Assembly: GCF_016862195.1 (NCBI RefSeq)
Contig: NZ_BOMM01000002.1
Span: 29,129 to 93,128, forward strand
Direction of reading: 5' to 3'
Length of the DNA stretch: 64,000 nt
Origin: Paractinoplanes ferrugineus
GTDB taxonomy: Bacteria; Actinomycetota; Actinomycetes; Mycobacteriales; Micromonosporaceae
Shown piece after piece: positions 18,770-25,968 of the stretch. Within the stretch, counting starts at the first letter, position 1, and each line of letters starts with the position of its first letter. Under the pieces are notes generated by a model. The model was not told the origin of the DNA. It searched no databases and was given only the letters and a program-made list of their open reading frames with translations. A program made the position numbers and the translations under genes.

Positions 18770-19584
18770 GCGAGCCGGGCCGCGACGAGGCGCTCTCGCG
18801 AGCGGGTCTTACGCTCCTGGACGAATCGTCGTCCCCAACTGTGTCGCCCATGACCGCCTGGAAATTGCTTATCGGCGCCGGGGTCACGCCGGATTCGGTA
18901 GTGCCGGACGATTCTCCTGCACTTCTGAACAAAGTCGACGAGGAGTGGCTGGAGATCGCCACGAGAGCGCGGGTAATCGTCGCTGATCGTCCTTTTTGGA
19001 TTCATTTCGCTGGACCTGGCGCGCGGCGGCAGGGCTGGCGGAAAGTGATGATCACCGGTCCGGTCCAGTTGGCCGAGCATCTGGGGACCTACGCCGGCGA
19101 ACCGGAGTTCGTCGCGATGGACCTCGGTGAACGCGTGGTGTGTGGCGTCACCTCCGAGGAGGACGAGACTTGGATCGTTTCAGCGCGCCTGGATGAGCCG
19201 CCGCTCACCGTTGCCGAAGACGTCGACTTGTCGGAGTTGGACTGCAAGGTCTTCGTCCACGGGGCGCCTGGGCGCGCGGAATTGAGCGCGTGGATAGCGG
19301 GTGCGGTCGACGCGGAGGGGCTTGAGTTTTTCGTGGACGACAACGAGGAAGCCGGTGCCGGGTCCGGCTTTTTGTTCTTCGATCACGTGTGTGAGTTCTA
19401 CTTCGCGCCGCGGGTCAGCCTGGACGATCGGATCCGAACTGTCTCGGCCATTCTCGCCGACCTTTGGCGGCGTAGCTTGTCGGCCGTAGCGGCGTGCGAC
19501 TACGAGGAGCGCCTGCTCGGCAATGAGGAGCGGCTGCTCGGCAAGGAGCGCTCGAAGCAGACCGAGAGCTCGGATCCGATGTAG
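18766..19584 (+). CDS. probable immunity protein, full-length paralog
   Basis: A 272-aa protein. Residues 1-150 are about 85-90% identical to the truncated gene at 17559. Residues 150-255 form a second domain (VDLSELDCKVFVHGAPGRAE, GFLFFDHVCEFYFAPRVSLDD). The short C-terminal tail contains a duplicated EERLLGNEERLLGKE. It starts at TTG, coupled to the upstream gene. The last 85 bp overlap the 3' end of the convergent GNAT gene. No named family recognised. The two-domain form may be the ancestral immunity protein. Confidence 0.6.
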   Translation: MSEPGRDEALSRAGLTLLDESSSPTVSPMTAWKLLIGAGVTPDSVVPDDSPALLNKVDEEWLEIATRARVIVADRPFWIHFAGPGARRQGWRKVMITGPVQLAEHLGTYAGEPEFVAMDLGERVVCGVTSEEDETWIVSARLDEPPLTVAEDVDLSELDCKVFVHGAPGRAELSAWIAGAVDAEGLEFFVDDNEEAGAGSGFLFFDHVCEFYFAPRVSLDDRIRTVSAILADLWRRSLSAVAACDYEERLLGNEERLLGKERSKQTESSDPM

Positions 19585-19994
19585 GCGCCGTACAGCGGGA
19601 TCTCCTGGTAGCCCTCGCGCCGGTAGAAGCGGATGGCGTCCGGCTGGGCGGGCCCCGTCTCCAGGCGCAACGTTGTCCACCCACGGGAGTAGGCCCGCTC
19701 CTCCAGCGCGCGCAGTACGGCGGTCGCCACGCCGGAGCCGCGGCTGGCCGGCGCCACGTACATGCGTTTGAGCTCGGCGCTTGTCGGGTCGAGGCGGCGT
19801 AGGGCGCCGCACGCGATGGCCTCGCCGGTGGGGTCCAGTGCCACCAGGAAGACGTCGATGTCGGCGGCGGAGGGGGCGGCGCCGGGTTCGTGCTCGTCGG
19901 TGCCGTACCGCTCGTCGAGTTCTGTGCGCTGGGCTGCGCGCAGGGCGGCGCCCGCCGGGTCGGTCCAGGGTCGTTCCTCGATGGTCCAGTTCAT
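19500..19994 (-). CDS. GNAT family N-acetyltransferase
   Basis: A 164-aa acetyl-CoA-dependent acetyltransferase. The acetyl-CoA site is visible as LKRMYVAPASRGSGVATAVL (Q/RxxGxG/A as SRGSGVA), followed by RFYRREGY in motif B. The substrate is unknown. The C-terminal tail (SSRSSLPSRRSS) is read from the strand opposite the 3' end of the immunity gene and is probably nonconserved. It is divergent from a TetR gene, with tandem palindromes in the 69-bp gap, so it is likely repressed by that TetR. Confidence 0.88.
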   Translation of the reverse strand: MNWTIEERPWTDPAGAALRAAQRTELDERYGTDEHEPGAAPSAADIDVFLVALDPTGEAIACGALRRLDPTSAELKRMYVAPASRGSGVATAVLRALEERAYSRGWTTLRLETGPAQPDAIRFYRREGYQEIPLYGAYIGSELSVCFERSLPSSRSSLPSRRSS

Positions 19995-20012
19995 GAAGTC
20001 TCCCGGTGCAGT

Positions 20013-20043
20013 CGTAACAGGCGTTACGGTAACATCCGTTACG
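20013..20043. promoter_or_regulatory. tandem TetR-type operator between GNAT and TetR genes
   Basis: Two adjacent inverted repeats. The first is CGTAAC-AGGC-GTTACG (20013-20028). The second is GTAAC-ATCC-GTTAC (20029-20042), with half-sites repeating every 15-16 bp. They lie in the 69-bp gap between the divergent GNAT (start 19994) and TetR (start 20064) genes. This is the layout expected for an autoregulating TetR bound as two dimers. Confidence 0.75.
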
Positions 20044-20063
20044 AGACAGGGGAGGCGAGACGC

Positions 20064-20654
20064 GTGTCACGCACGGTTGATCAGGCCGCTCAGCAGGAAG
20101 CGCTGTCCCGGGCGGTGTGGGACGTGCTGGCTCAGCAGGGTTTGGAGCGGTTGACGGTGCGGGCCGTGGCCACCGCGGCCGGCTGCACGACCGGGTTGGT
20201 CATGCACCGGTTTCCCAACCGGCAGGCGTTGCTGCGGCACGCGCGCGAACTGCTGCACGAGACCAGTCGCCGCCGGGTGGAGGCGCTCGAGGCCGCCGCC
20301 GCGACGCCTCGGGGCGCGCTGCGGGCGGTGCTCCGGCAGGGGCTGGCCATCGATCCCGAGTCGATCAACGGCAGCGTCGTGTGGATCGGGTTCCTGGCCG
20401 CCGCGTTCGCCGATGACGAGCTGATCGAGATTCATCGCCGGAACAACAGGCTGTGGCGGGAGCGATTGGAGCGCCTGGTCGCGGCGGCGGCGCCGGAGTG
20501 GGCGGCGCGGCGGCGGGCCACGGTGGCGGTGGCGCTGGGCGCGATGGTCGAGGGGGCGGCGGCCTTCGCCGCCGCCGACCCCGATGCCTATCCGGCGGCT
20601 GTCCAGGAGGAGATGCTCACGGAAACCCTCCGGGTGTACGGCCTAGGCGAGTGA
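20064..20654 (+). CDS. TetR family transcriptional regulator
   Basis: A 196-aa protein with an N-terminal HTH (residues 10-55: LERLTVRAVATAAGCTTGLVMHRFPNRQALL) and a ligand-binding C-terminus resembling TetR_C_6-type domains. GTG at 20064 follows GGGGAGG. Likely represses itself and the divergent acetyltransferase through the tandem palindromes at 20013-20043. Ligand unknown. Confidence 0.9.
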   Translation: MSRTVDQAAQQEALSRAVWDVLAQQGLERLTVRAVATAAGCTTGLVMHRFPNRQALLRHARELLHETSRRRVEALEAAAATPRGALRAVLRQGLAIDPESINGSVVWIGFLAAAFADDELIEIHRRNNRLWRERLERLVAAAAPEWAARRRATVAVALGAMVEGAAAFAAADPDAYPAAVQEEMLTETLRVYGLGE

Positions 20655-21122
20655 CTGGGCGACCTTCTCCAAGGCGATGTACGACTCCTGCATGCCGCCT
20701 TCCATGCCGGACTCGATGATCGCGTCCCGACCGGCCCGGTCCTTCATCTCGGTGAGGACTTCCAGATAGGTCCGGCCGTCCTTCTCGGTGAGCGTCACCG
20801 TCACCAGGGCGGCGTTGCTGTCGGGGTTGGGGATGCCCTCGAACGCCTCGGTGTTGACCAGACGCTCGGGGGCGGTGATCTCGCGGTATTCGCCGTGGAA
20901 GGCCACCTCGAAGCCGGGGTTCGCGGTCATCACGTAGCGCCATCGACCGCCGACCCGCAGGTCGACCTCGGCGGTGGTGACGGTGCCGCGCTCGCCGGCC
21001 CACCAGCGTTTGATGAGCTCGGGCTCGGTGTAGGCGCGCCAGATCAGGTCACGGGGCGCGTCGAACTCACGGGTGATCAGGATCTGGGTGTCGGACGGAA
21101 GGGTGACTTTCGCTGAGGCCAT
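20643..21122 (-). CDS. SRPBCC (AHSA1-like) domain protein
   Basis: A 159-aa START/Bet v1-fold protein with the typical opening ITREFDAPRDLIWRAYTEPELIKRWW and a glycine-rich middle. These proteins bind hydrophobic ligands; the precise role is unknown. The gene overlaps the upstream ArsR gene by 56 bp and is cotranscribed with it, a widespread actinobacterial pairing in which ArsR controls the SRPBCC gene. The 3' end overlaps the convergent TetR by 12 bp. Confidence 0.9.
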   Translation of the reverse strand: MASAKVTLPSDTQILITREFDAPRDLIWRAYTEPELIKRWWAGERGTVTTAEVDLRVGGRWRYVMTANPGFEVAFHGEYREITAPERLVNTEAFEGIPNPDSNAALVTVTLTEKDGRTYLEVLTEMKDRAGRDAIIESGMEGGMQESYIALEKVAQSLA

Positions 21123-21456
21123 CGGATTCCTCCTGTTTGAGCTCCGTCAGAACGGTGTCGAGCAGGTCGAAGCGGGCGGTCCAGTTCTGCTCGTACTTGC
21201 GCAGCCAGTCGTGGATCGAGCGCAGCGGCGCGGCGTTGAGCCGGTAGAGCCGCTGTCGGCCCTGGTCGCGGACGCGGACCAGGTCGACCTCGCGCAACAC
21301 GCGCAGATGTTTGGAGACCTGGGGCTGGGCCAGGCCGAGCATCTCGACCAGGTCGTTTACCGGTCGCTCGCCCTGGGCCAGCAGGTCGAGGATCTGCCGT
21401 CGCCGGGGTTCGGCGACCGCGTTGAACGCATCCGTCGTGGTTGCCGCACGTGCCAT
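21067..21456 (-). CDS. ArsR family winged-helix repressor
   Basis: A 129-aa protein with the ArsR fold: EPRRRQILDLLAQGERPVNDL, then the recognition helix LAQPQVSKHLRVLREVDLV and a wing (RDQGRQRLYRL). No metal-binding cysteine motif (ELCVC) is present, so it is probably not a metal sensor. ATG at 21456. A 22-bp imperfect palindrome lies directly upstream. First gene of the ArsR-SRPBCC operon. Confidence 0.92.
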   Translation of the reverse strand: MARAATTTDAFNAVAEPRRRQILDLLAQGERPVNDLVEMLGLAQPQVSKHLRVLREVDLVRVRDQGRQRLYRLNAAPLRSIHDWLRKYEQNWTARFDLLDTVLTELKQEESDGLSESHPSVRHPDPDHP

Positions 21457-21464
21457 GGAGAAAT

Positions 21465-21486
21465 CGTATACCCATAACGGAATACG
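21465..21486. promoter_or_regulatory. imperfect palindrome upstream of arsR-type gene
   Basis: CGTAT and ATACG arms separated by 12 bp (CGTAT at 21465-21469, ATACG at 21482-21486). It lies just 5' of the ArsR start and next to the stop of the MarR gene. A plausible autoregulatory operator. Confidence 0.45.
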
Positions 21487-21954
21487 TCAAGAGTCGGCGG
21501 CGATGGCATTCAGGGCGTTGGCGAGCTTGTGGAGGTCCAGTTCCGACAGGTGGTCGAAGATGTGCCGGCGGACGCTGGCGAGGTGGGTCGGCCACGCCTC
21601 GCGGAGCCGAGCCAGGCCCTGATCGGTGAGCTCGGCGTTCCAGCCGCGGGCGTCCGAGTCGCATTTGGTGCGCTTGAGGTAGCCCTGTCGCTCCAGCTTC
21701 GCGGCCAGGCGAGTCATGCCGCTCAGGGACATGTCGCAGGCCTGGGCGAGCTCGCTCATGCGCATGCGGCCGCATCTCGACTCGGAGAGGTGGCGCAGCA
21801 CGCTGTACTCGCTGGCGGTCATGCGCTGTTCGCGCTCGAGGTCATTGTTGAGGGCCCGTGGCAGGACGAGCATCAGGCGGCCCAGGGCACGCATGACCGC
21901 CTCCTCCTCCGTGGAAAGCGAGGTGAGCCCGTCCGGGGGTGTGGTGGCGGACAT
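21487..21954 (-). CDS. MarR family transcriptional regulator
   Basis: A 155-aa winged-helix regulator: EQRMTASEYSVLRHLSES, the recognition region MRMSELAQACDMSLSGMTRL and a wing (KRTKCDSDARGWNAELT). ATG at 21954 is chosen over an upstream in-frame start at 22035, which would run through the promoter of the divergent gene. Divergent from the G5-domain protein, with a candidate operator at 22007-22023. Confidence 0.9.
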   Translation of the reverse strand: MSATTPPDGLTSLSTEEEAVMRALGRLMLVLPRALNNDLEREQRMTASEYSVLRHLSESRCGRMRMSELAQACDMSLSGMTRLAAKLERQGYLKRTKCDSDARGWNAELTDQGLARLREAWPTHLASVRRHIFDHLSELDLHKLANALNAIAADS

Positions 21955-22006
21955 GGCATCGATCGTACGAGCGCGGGGCGAATGCTTGCGCTCCGAGCTT
22001 CGCAAT

Positions 22007-22023
22007 GCACAATGCTGTGGTGC
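22007..22023. promoter_or_regulatory. imperfect palindrome, candidate MarR operator
   Basis: GCACAA and TGGTGC arms form a 17-bp imperfect inverted repeat in the gap between the MarR gene and the G5 protein gene. If used as an operator it argues for a downstream start of the G5 gene. Weak evidence. Confidence 0.3.
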
Positions 22024-22064
22024 AAAACCAGACAACTAGTGACTCTTGGCAGCAACTGCTTGAA

Positions 22065-23069
22065 ATGCCACGAAAGTCTTGGTGGGCCAGGTTGCCGTTC
22101 TGGGTACGGATGACAACCCTCGCCAGTGCGCTGCTGCTTGTCGTCGGTGGTGGTGTCATCGGCATCGCCACCCTTGTGCTGGGCGACGACAAGACCGAGG
22201 CGGATACCGACGCGGGGCGGGCAGCGGCCGGCCCGGCACTGGTCCCGCCGGCCGATGAATCGCCGGTCGAGCCACCGGTCTTCCGTGGGGACCCGCTCCC
22301 GCCGGTGGTGCGCGACGTCAGTCCGGCCGACCGCACTCTGCCCCGGTCCTCGGCCGACTTCCGGCGGCCGGGGACGGCAGCCGCCCAGGGCCGGGCCCAA
22401 GCGCAGACCCGGGCCCAGAGCCAGGCCCGGACCCGGGCCCAGGGCCGGACCCAGCCTCGGACCCGGACCCGGACCCAGTCTCGGACCCGGACGCAGCCCC
22501 GGACCTGGACCCAGCCGCGGGCCCGGCCGCAGACTCAGCTCCGGACCCGGGTCCAGGCCCGCCCCCAGCTGCAGACCCGCCCCCAGGTGCGGACCCGGAC
22601 CCGGATCCAGACCCGGCCGCAGACCCGAACGCAGACTCAGACCCGGCCGCAGGTCCGGCCGCATGCGCCGGCGGGCACGTCGACGACTGCCGCGCGCCCG
22701 GCCGCGCCGGTGACCATCACCCGGACCGAGGTGGAGACGCGGGCGATCCCGTTCGAGACGCAGGTGTTCCGCGACCCGACCCTGCCGCGTGGCACCCGGC
22801 GGGTCGAGCGGCCCGGCGTGCCCGGGATGGAGACGGTGCGCTATTCCGTGACTGTCACGCGCGGGCGGCCGGGCGCGCGGCGGCTGATCGACTCGACCGT
22901 CACCAAACAGCCACAGGACGAGATCGTGGCGTTGGGGTCGCGTTCGCGCCGGCACACGGAGTGCGGGCCGTGCGTTCCGCTCGGGCTGCCGGCCGCGTGT
23001 ACGGACGAATCGGCCGCGACCGCCGACCCGGACGTCGTGCTCCTCGATCAACTCGAACTCTCCTGCTGA
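22065..23069 (+). CDS. G5 domain surface protein with Gln/Arg/Thr-rich spacer
   Basis: A 334-aa envelope protein. An N-terminal membrane anchor (residues 12-40) is followed by an acidic and proline-rich stretch. A long low-complexity spacer of RTQ/RAQ/RTRTQ units (about 108-205) leads to one G5 domain (about 225-305: ETRAIPFETQVFRDP ... YSVTVTRG). G5 domains bind GlcNAc or cell-wall material and occur in resuscitation and adhesion proteins. The C-terminus has three spaced cysteines (ECGPC and CTDES regions) and ends LELSC. The start is uncertain: ATG 22065 is chosen because conserved hydrophobic sequence begins soon after, with ATG 22005 and GTG 22019 as alternatives. Confidence 0.75.
   Translation: MPRKSWWARLPFWVRMTTLASALLLVVGGGVIGIATLVLGDDKTEADTDAGRAAAGPALVPPADESPVEPPVFRGDPLPPVVRDVSPADRTLPRSSADFRRPGTAAAQGRAQAQTRAQSQARTRAQGRTQPRTRTRTQSRTRTQPRTWTQPRARPQTQLRTRVQARPQLQTRPQVRTRTRIQTRPQTRTQTQTRPQVRPHAPAGTSTTAARPAAPVTITRTEVETRAIPFETQVFRDPTLPRGTRRVERPGVPGMETVRYSVTVTRGRPGARRLIDSTVTKQPQDEIVALGSRSRRHTECGPCVPLGLPAACTDESAATADPDVVLLDQLELSC
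22386..22665 (+). repeat. degenerate 6-bp-periodic coding repeat
   Basis: Around 280 bp of imperfect units of the type GGACCC/CAGACC encode the RTQ-rich spacer of the G5 protein. It is low-complexity coding DNA and does not form a CRISPR-like array. Confidence 0.7.
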
Positions 23070-23116
23070 CCGGGAATTCGGTGTCGGCACGGGTCCGCCC
23101 GGGGAACACTTGAGCC

Positions 23117-23950
23117 GTGTCGCTGAGCGATGAACGTCTGATCGAGTTGGCCCTGCGCGTCGCCGAGGTGCCCGGCGTGGTGGGCATCGTGCTGGGCGGC
23201 AGCCGGGCCCGCGGCGCCCACGCCGACGATTCCGACACCGACGTCGGTCTCTACTACCGACATCCGCTCGACGTGGACCGGCTCGACCGGCTGGCCAAGT
23301 CGATCGCCGGCCCGTCGGCGGTGGTCACCGCGCCGGGTGGCTGGGGCCCGTGGGTCGACGGCGGTGGCTGGCTGAAGATCGACGGTGCCGCCGTCGACTG
23401 GATCTACCGCGATCTCGATCGGGTGCTCGCGAGCTGGGCCGACGCCGAGCGCGGGAAGTACGCGTTCCACCAGCAGACCGGGCATCCGCTCGGGTTTCCC
23501 GACCACGCCTATGCGGGGGAGCTCGCCCTCAGCCGCATCCTGGTCGACCGGAGCGGCGAGCTGACCGCGCTGCGGGAGAAGCTGTCGGTCTTCCCGGCGA
23601 AGCTGTCCGAGTCGCTCGTCGCCGGGCTGTGGGAGGCCGATTTCCTCGTCGCGCTGGCCCGCAAGGCGGTGTCTCGGCGGGACAGCGCCTATGTGGCCGG
23701 CTGTCTCTTCCGGGCGGTCGGGGTGTGCGCGCACGCGCTGCACGGGGCGGCCGGGCGGTGGCTCATCAACGAGAAGGGCGCGGTGGCGGCCGCGGCCGGG
23801 TTGCCGGGCGCTCCGGAGCGGTTCCGGGAGCGGGTGGACGCGGCTTTCGGCGCGACCGACGGTGATCCGTTGCGGTTGTCGGAGGCGATCGACCTGGTGG
23901 CGGATCTCGTCCTGGAGACCGCCGATTCGTGCGCCATGATGATGCGGTGA
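23117..23950 (+). CDS. nucleotidyltransferase-fold protein (DUF4037-like)
   Basis: A 277-aa protein with a polymerase-beta/MNT nucleotidyltransferase site: GGSRARG at about 26-32, then the acidic pair in SDTDVGLYY, a third carboxylate probably in AAVDWIYRD. A helical C-terminal half follows. Relatives include aminoglycoside-type adenylyltransferases and MNT-HEPN antitoxin-like enzymes. Here both parts are in one chain and no separate HEPN partner is adjacent. The substrate cannot be given. GTG start; the 3' end overlaps peptidase E as GTGA. Confidence 0.82.
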   Translation: MSLSDERLIELALRVAEVPGVVGIVLGGSRARGAHADDSDTDVGLYYRHPLDVDRLDRLAKSIAGPSAVVTAPGGWGPWVDGGGWLKIDGAAVDWIYRDLDRVLASWADAERGKYAFHQQTGHPLGFPDHAYAGELALSRILVDRSGELTALREKLSVFPAKLSESLVAGLWEADFLVALARKAVSRRDSAYVAGCLFRAVGVCAHALHGAAGRWLINEKGAVAAAAGLPGAPERFRERVDAAFGATDGDPLRLSEAIDLVADLVLETADSCAMMMR

Positions 23951-24675
23951 CGACGATCATTGCGGGAAGCGCCGGATTCGAGCACGGACCGCGCGGGCCC
24001 TACGACTTCCGCCCCGGCCGGATCCATCGGTTCGCAGCCGAGTTGTCCGGTTCGGCGGCACCCAAGATCTGTTTCCTCACCCAGGCCACGGGTGATCCGC
24101 AGACCCTGATCGGGGCGTGCTACTCGGCGTTCGCCGGGACCGAGTTCCGTCCGTCGCACCTGGCGCTGTTTCCGATGCCCAACATCTCCGACATCCGGGG
24201 GCACCTGCTGTCCCAGGACATCATCTGGGTGCACGGGGGGAGCGTCGCCAACCTCTGCGCGGTCTGGCGCGCGCACGGCCTCGACGAGATCCTGTACGAG
24301 GCCTGGCAGCAGGGTGTGATCCTGGGCGGCATCTCGGCCGGTTCGATCTGCTGGCACCAGGGCGGCAGCACCGACAGCTACGGCCCTGAGCTGCGCGGCT
24401 TCACCGACGGGCTGGGCTGGCTGCCCTACAGCAACGGGGTGCACTACGACGGCGAGGCGCAGCGGCGGCCCAAGATGCACGAGCTGGTCGCCGACGGCAC
24501 ACTCGGCGACGGCTATGCCACCGACGACGGCGCCGCCCTGGTCTATCGGGGAGCGGAGCTGGCCGAGGTGGTCGCGGATCGCGACGGGCCGAAGGGTTAC
24601 GAGCTGAAGCGGGCAGCGGACGGCTCGGTGGTGGAGACGCCGCTGCCCATCAGAACGCTGACCTACGACGCGTAG
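23947..24675 (+). CDS. pepE: peptidase E-like S51 family peptidase
   Basis: A 242-aa S51-family serine peptidase that cleaves Asp-X dipeptides in characterised members. GGISAGSICW holds the nucleophile (Ser130), WVHGGSVANL precedes it, and a catalytic-region His is in GVHYDGEAQRRP. The GTG at 23947 overlaps the previous stop; an alternative GTG is 18 bp upstream. Cytoplasmic. The 3' end overlaps the convergent PH-domain gene by 13 bp. Confidence 0.88.
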   Translation: MTTIIAGSAGFEHGPRGPYDFRPGRIHRFAAELSGSAAPKICFLTQATGDPQTLIGACYSAFAGTEFRPSHLALFPMPNISDIRGHLLSQDIIWVHGGSVANLCAVWRAHGLDEILYEAWQQGVILGGISAGSICWHQGGSTDSYGPELRGFTDGLGWLPYSNGVHYDGEAQRRPKMHELVADGTLGDGYATDDGAALVYRGAELAEVVADRDGPKGYELKRAADGSVVETPLPIRTLTYDA

Positions 24676-25025
24676 TGCAGGATCACGTTGTGGACGTGCT
24701 GGGTCTTCTCGACCCCGCGAAACTCCACCTCGTGCTGGTGCGTGCCGACGGTGATGACGATGGTGCCGGAGGAGAAGAACTCGCCGGCCCAGCTCTTGTT
24801 GCTCACCACGCTGACGCTGCTCACCTTGCTGTACGGAATGCTGGTGATCGCGACGCGCTTACCGACGAACGACTTGTCCTGGATGATGACGCGCCGGTTG
24901 GTCAGCCCGATGAAGCCGGTACCGGCCCCGACCGCGTCGTAGACGGCGATGATCTGCTCGCCCTCGAGCAGGCCGCTCTGGATCTGCTGGAGCTGGCCCT
25001 TGTTGTCGTAGATGACGTCGCTCAT
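24663..25025 (-). CDS. bacterial PH domain protein
   Basis: A 120-aa all-beta protein of the bacterial pleckstrin-homology class: GEQIIAVYDAVGAGTGFIGLTNRRVIIQ, then YSKVSSVSVVSNKSWAGEFF and a C-terminal helix (VEKTQHVHNVILHYAS). It lacks membrane segments, so it is probably cytoplasmic. Function unknown. ATG at 25025. Confidence 0.85.
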   Translation of the reverse strand: MSDVIYDNKGQLQQIQSGLLEGEQIIAVYDAVGAGTGFIGLTNRRVIIQDKSFVGKRVAITSIPYSKVSSVSVVSNKSWAGEFFSSGTIVITVGTHQHEVEFRGVEKTQHVHNVILHYAS

Positions 25026-25039
25026 GAGGCCGAGCGTAG

Positions 25040-25351
25040 CTATTGACTGCCCACCACGGTGCGGTAGAAATCTTCGATTCGCGCAGCCAAAGTGACCTCA
25101 CCGTCGGTGATGGCCTCGCCGTCACGGTCGCCGAGACAGATCTGTGTGTGACCGTCGAAACGCCGGATACTCGGCCGGATGTGCAGTGTGTCCGCCGCCA
25201 CCTTGATTCGTTCCGTCAATGCGGCATGCTGACTTTCGTCGCACGCCAGCTCGCGCTTGAGCTGTACGCCGTCGCGCTCCCACCCGCTCAGCAGAGCGAG
25301 TGCATCGGTCAGATAGTCGGACCGGTTTCCCCGTCGCCTTCTGGCCCGCAT
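25040..25351 (-). CDS. hypothetical protein
   Basis: A 103-aa protein with a basic N-terminus (MRARRRRGNRSDYL), a helical middle (LKRELACDESQHAALTERI) and a C-terminal part with FYRTVVGSQ. I recognise no family. Start 25351 is chosen because AGGGGGTG lies at Shine-Dalgarno distance; an in-frame ATG at 25390 has no such support. It lies 14 bp upstream of the PH-domain gene on the same strand, so they may be cotranscribed. Confidence 0.6.
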   Translation of the reverse strand: MRARRRRGNRSDYLTDALALLSGWERDGVQLKRELACDESQHAALTERIKVAADTLHIRPSIRRFDGHTQICLGDRDGEAITDGEVTLAARIEDFYRTVVGSQ

Positions 25352-25515
25352 CGCCGCACCCCCTAGGCGTCGTTGCCGGCTTGTGGCCAAACTGTCGCCG
25401 TGTCGTCATGGTCGGTGCCCACAGTCTTGTCTTCCGGCGCAAACATGTCCACGCCCACATATCCGTGTTTGCGTGACGATCGGGACGGCTCGGGCAACCA
25501 GAACGGTTAACTTTT

Positions 25516-25968
25516 ATGGGAAGCTCTGATCTCATGCCGGGGGAACAGCAGGTCAGCGCCGCGAAGTCACGCAAAGTAATCGTGGCGGCAGCCATCATTA
25601 CCGAGGGTCGCGTCCTCGCATGCGAACGGTCCGCCCCGCCCGAGGTCGCCGGCCGCTGGGAGTTCCCCGGCGGCAAGGTCGAGCCGGGCGAGTCCGACGA
25701 ACATGCGCTCGCTCGCGAGTGCGTCGAGGAACTGGACGTCCGCGTCGAGGTCGGTGACCGGATCGGTCCCGACGTGCCGCTCGCGCACGGCCGTGCCGTG
25801 CTGCGGGTGTTCGCCGTCACTCTGCTCGGCGGCGACCAGCCGCGGGCGCTCGAGCACACTGCCATACGCTGGCTGTCCGCGGACGAGCTGGACAGTGTGC
25901 CCTGGCTGCCCGCGGACAAGCCGATCGTGGCCGAGCTCCCGGAGCTACTCCGGCGAAGCCGGGGCTGA
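25516..25968 (+). CDS. Nudix hydrolase, MutT-like (8-oxo-dGTPase type)
   Basis: A 150-aa Nudix enzyme. The Nudix box begins at Gly53 (GKVEPGESDEHALARE) and continues ECVEELDV, keeping REXXEE. The N-terminus KVIVAAAIITEGRVLACER and the FPGGK context match MutT/CTP pyrophosphohydrolase-like proteins that clean oxidised nucleotides. Start 25516 is the longest; ATG 25534 is an alternative with GGAAG 10 nt upstream. The 3' end overlaps the convergent acyl-CoA synthetase by 24 bp. Confidence 0.88.
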   Translation: MGSSDLMPGEQQVSAAKSRKVIVAAAIITEGRVLACERSAPPEVAGRWEFPGGKVEPGESDEHALARECVEELDVRVEVGDRIGPDVPLAHGRAVLRVFAVTLLGGDQPRALEHTAIRWLSADELDSVPWLPADKPIVAELPELLRRSRG

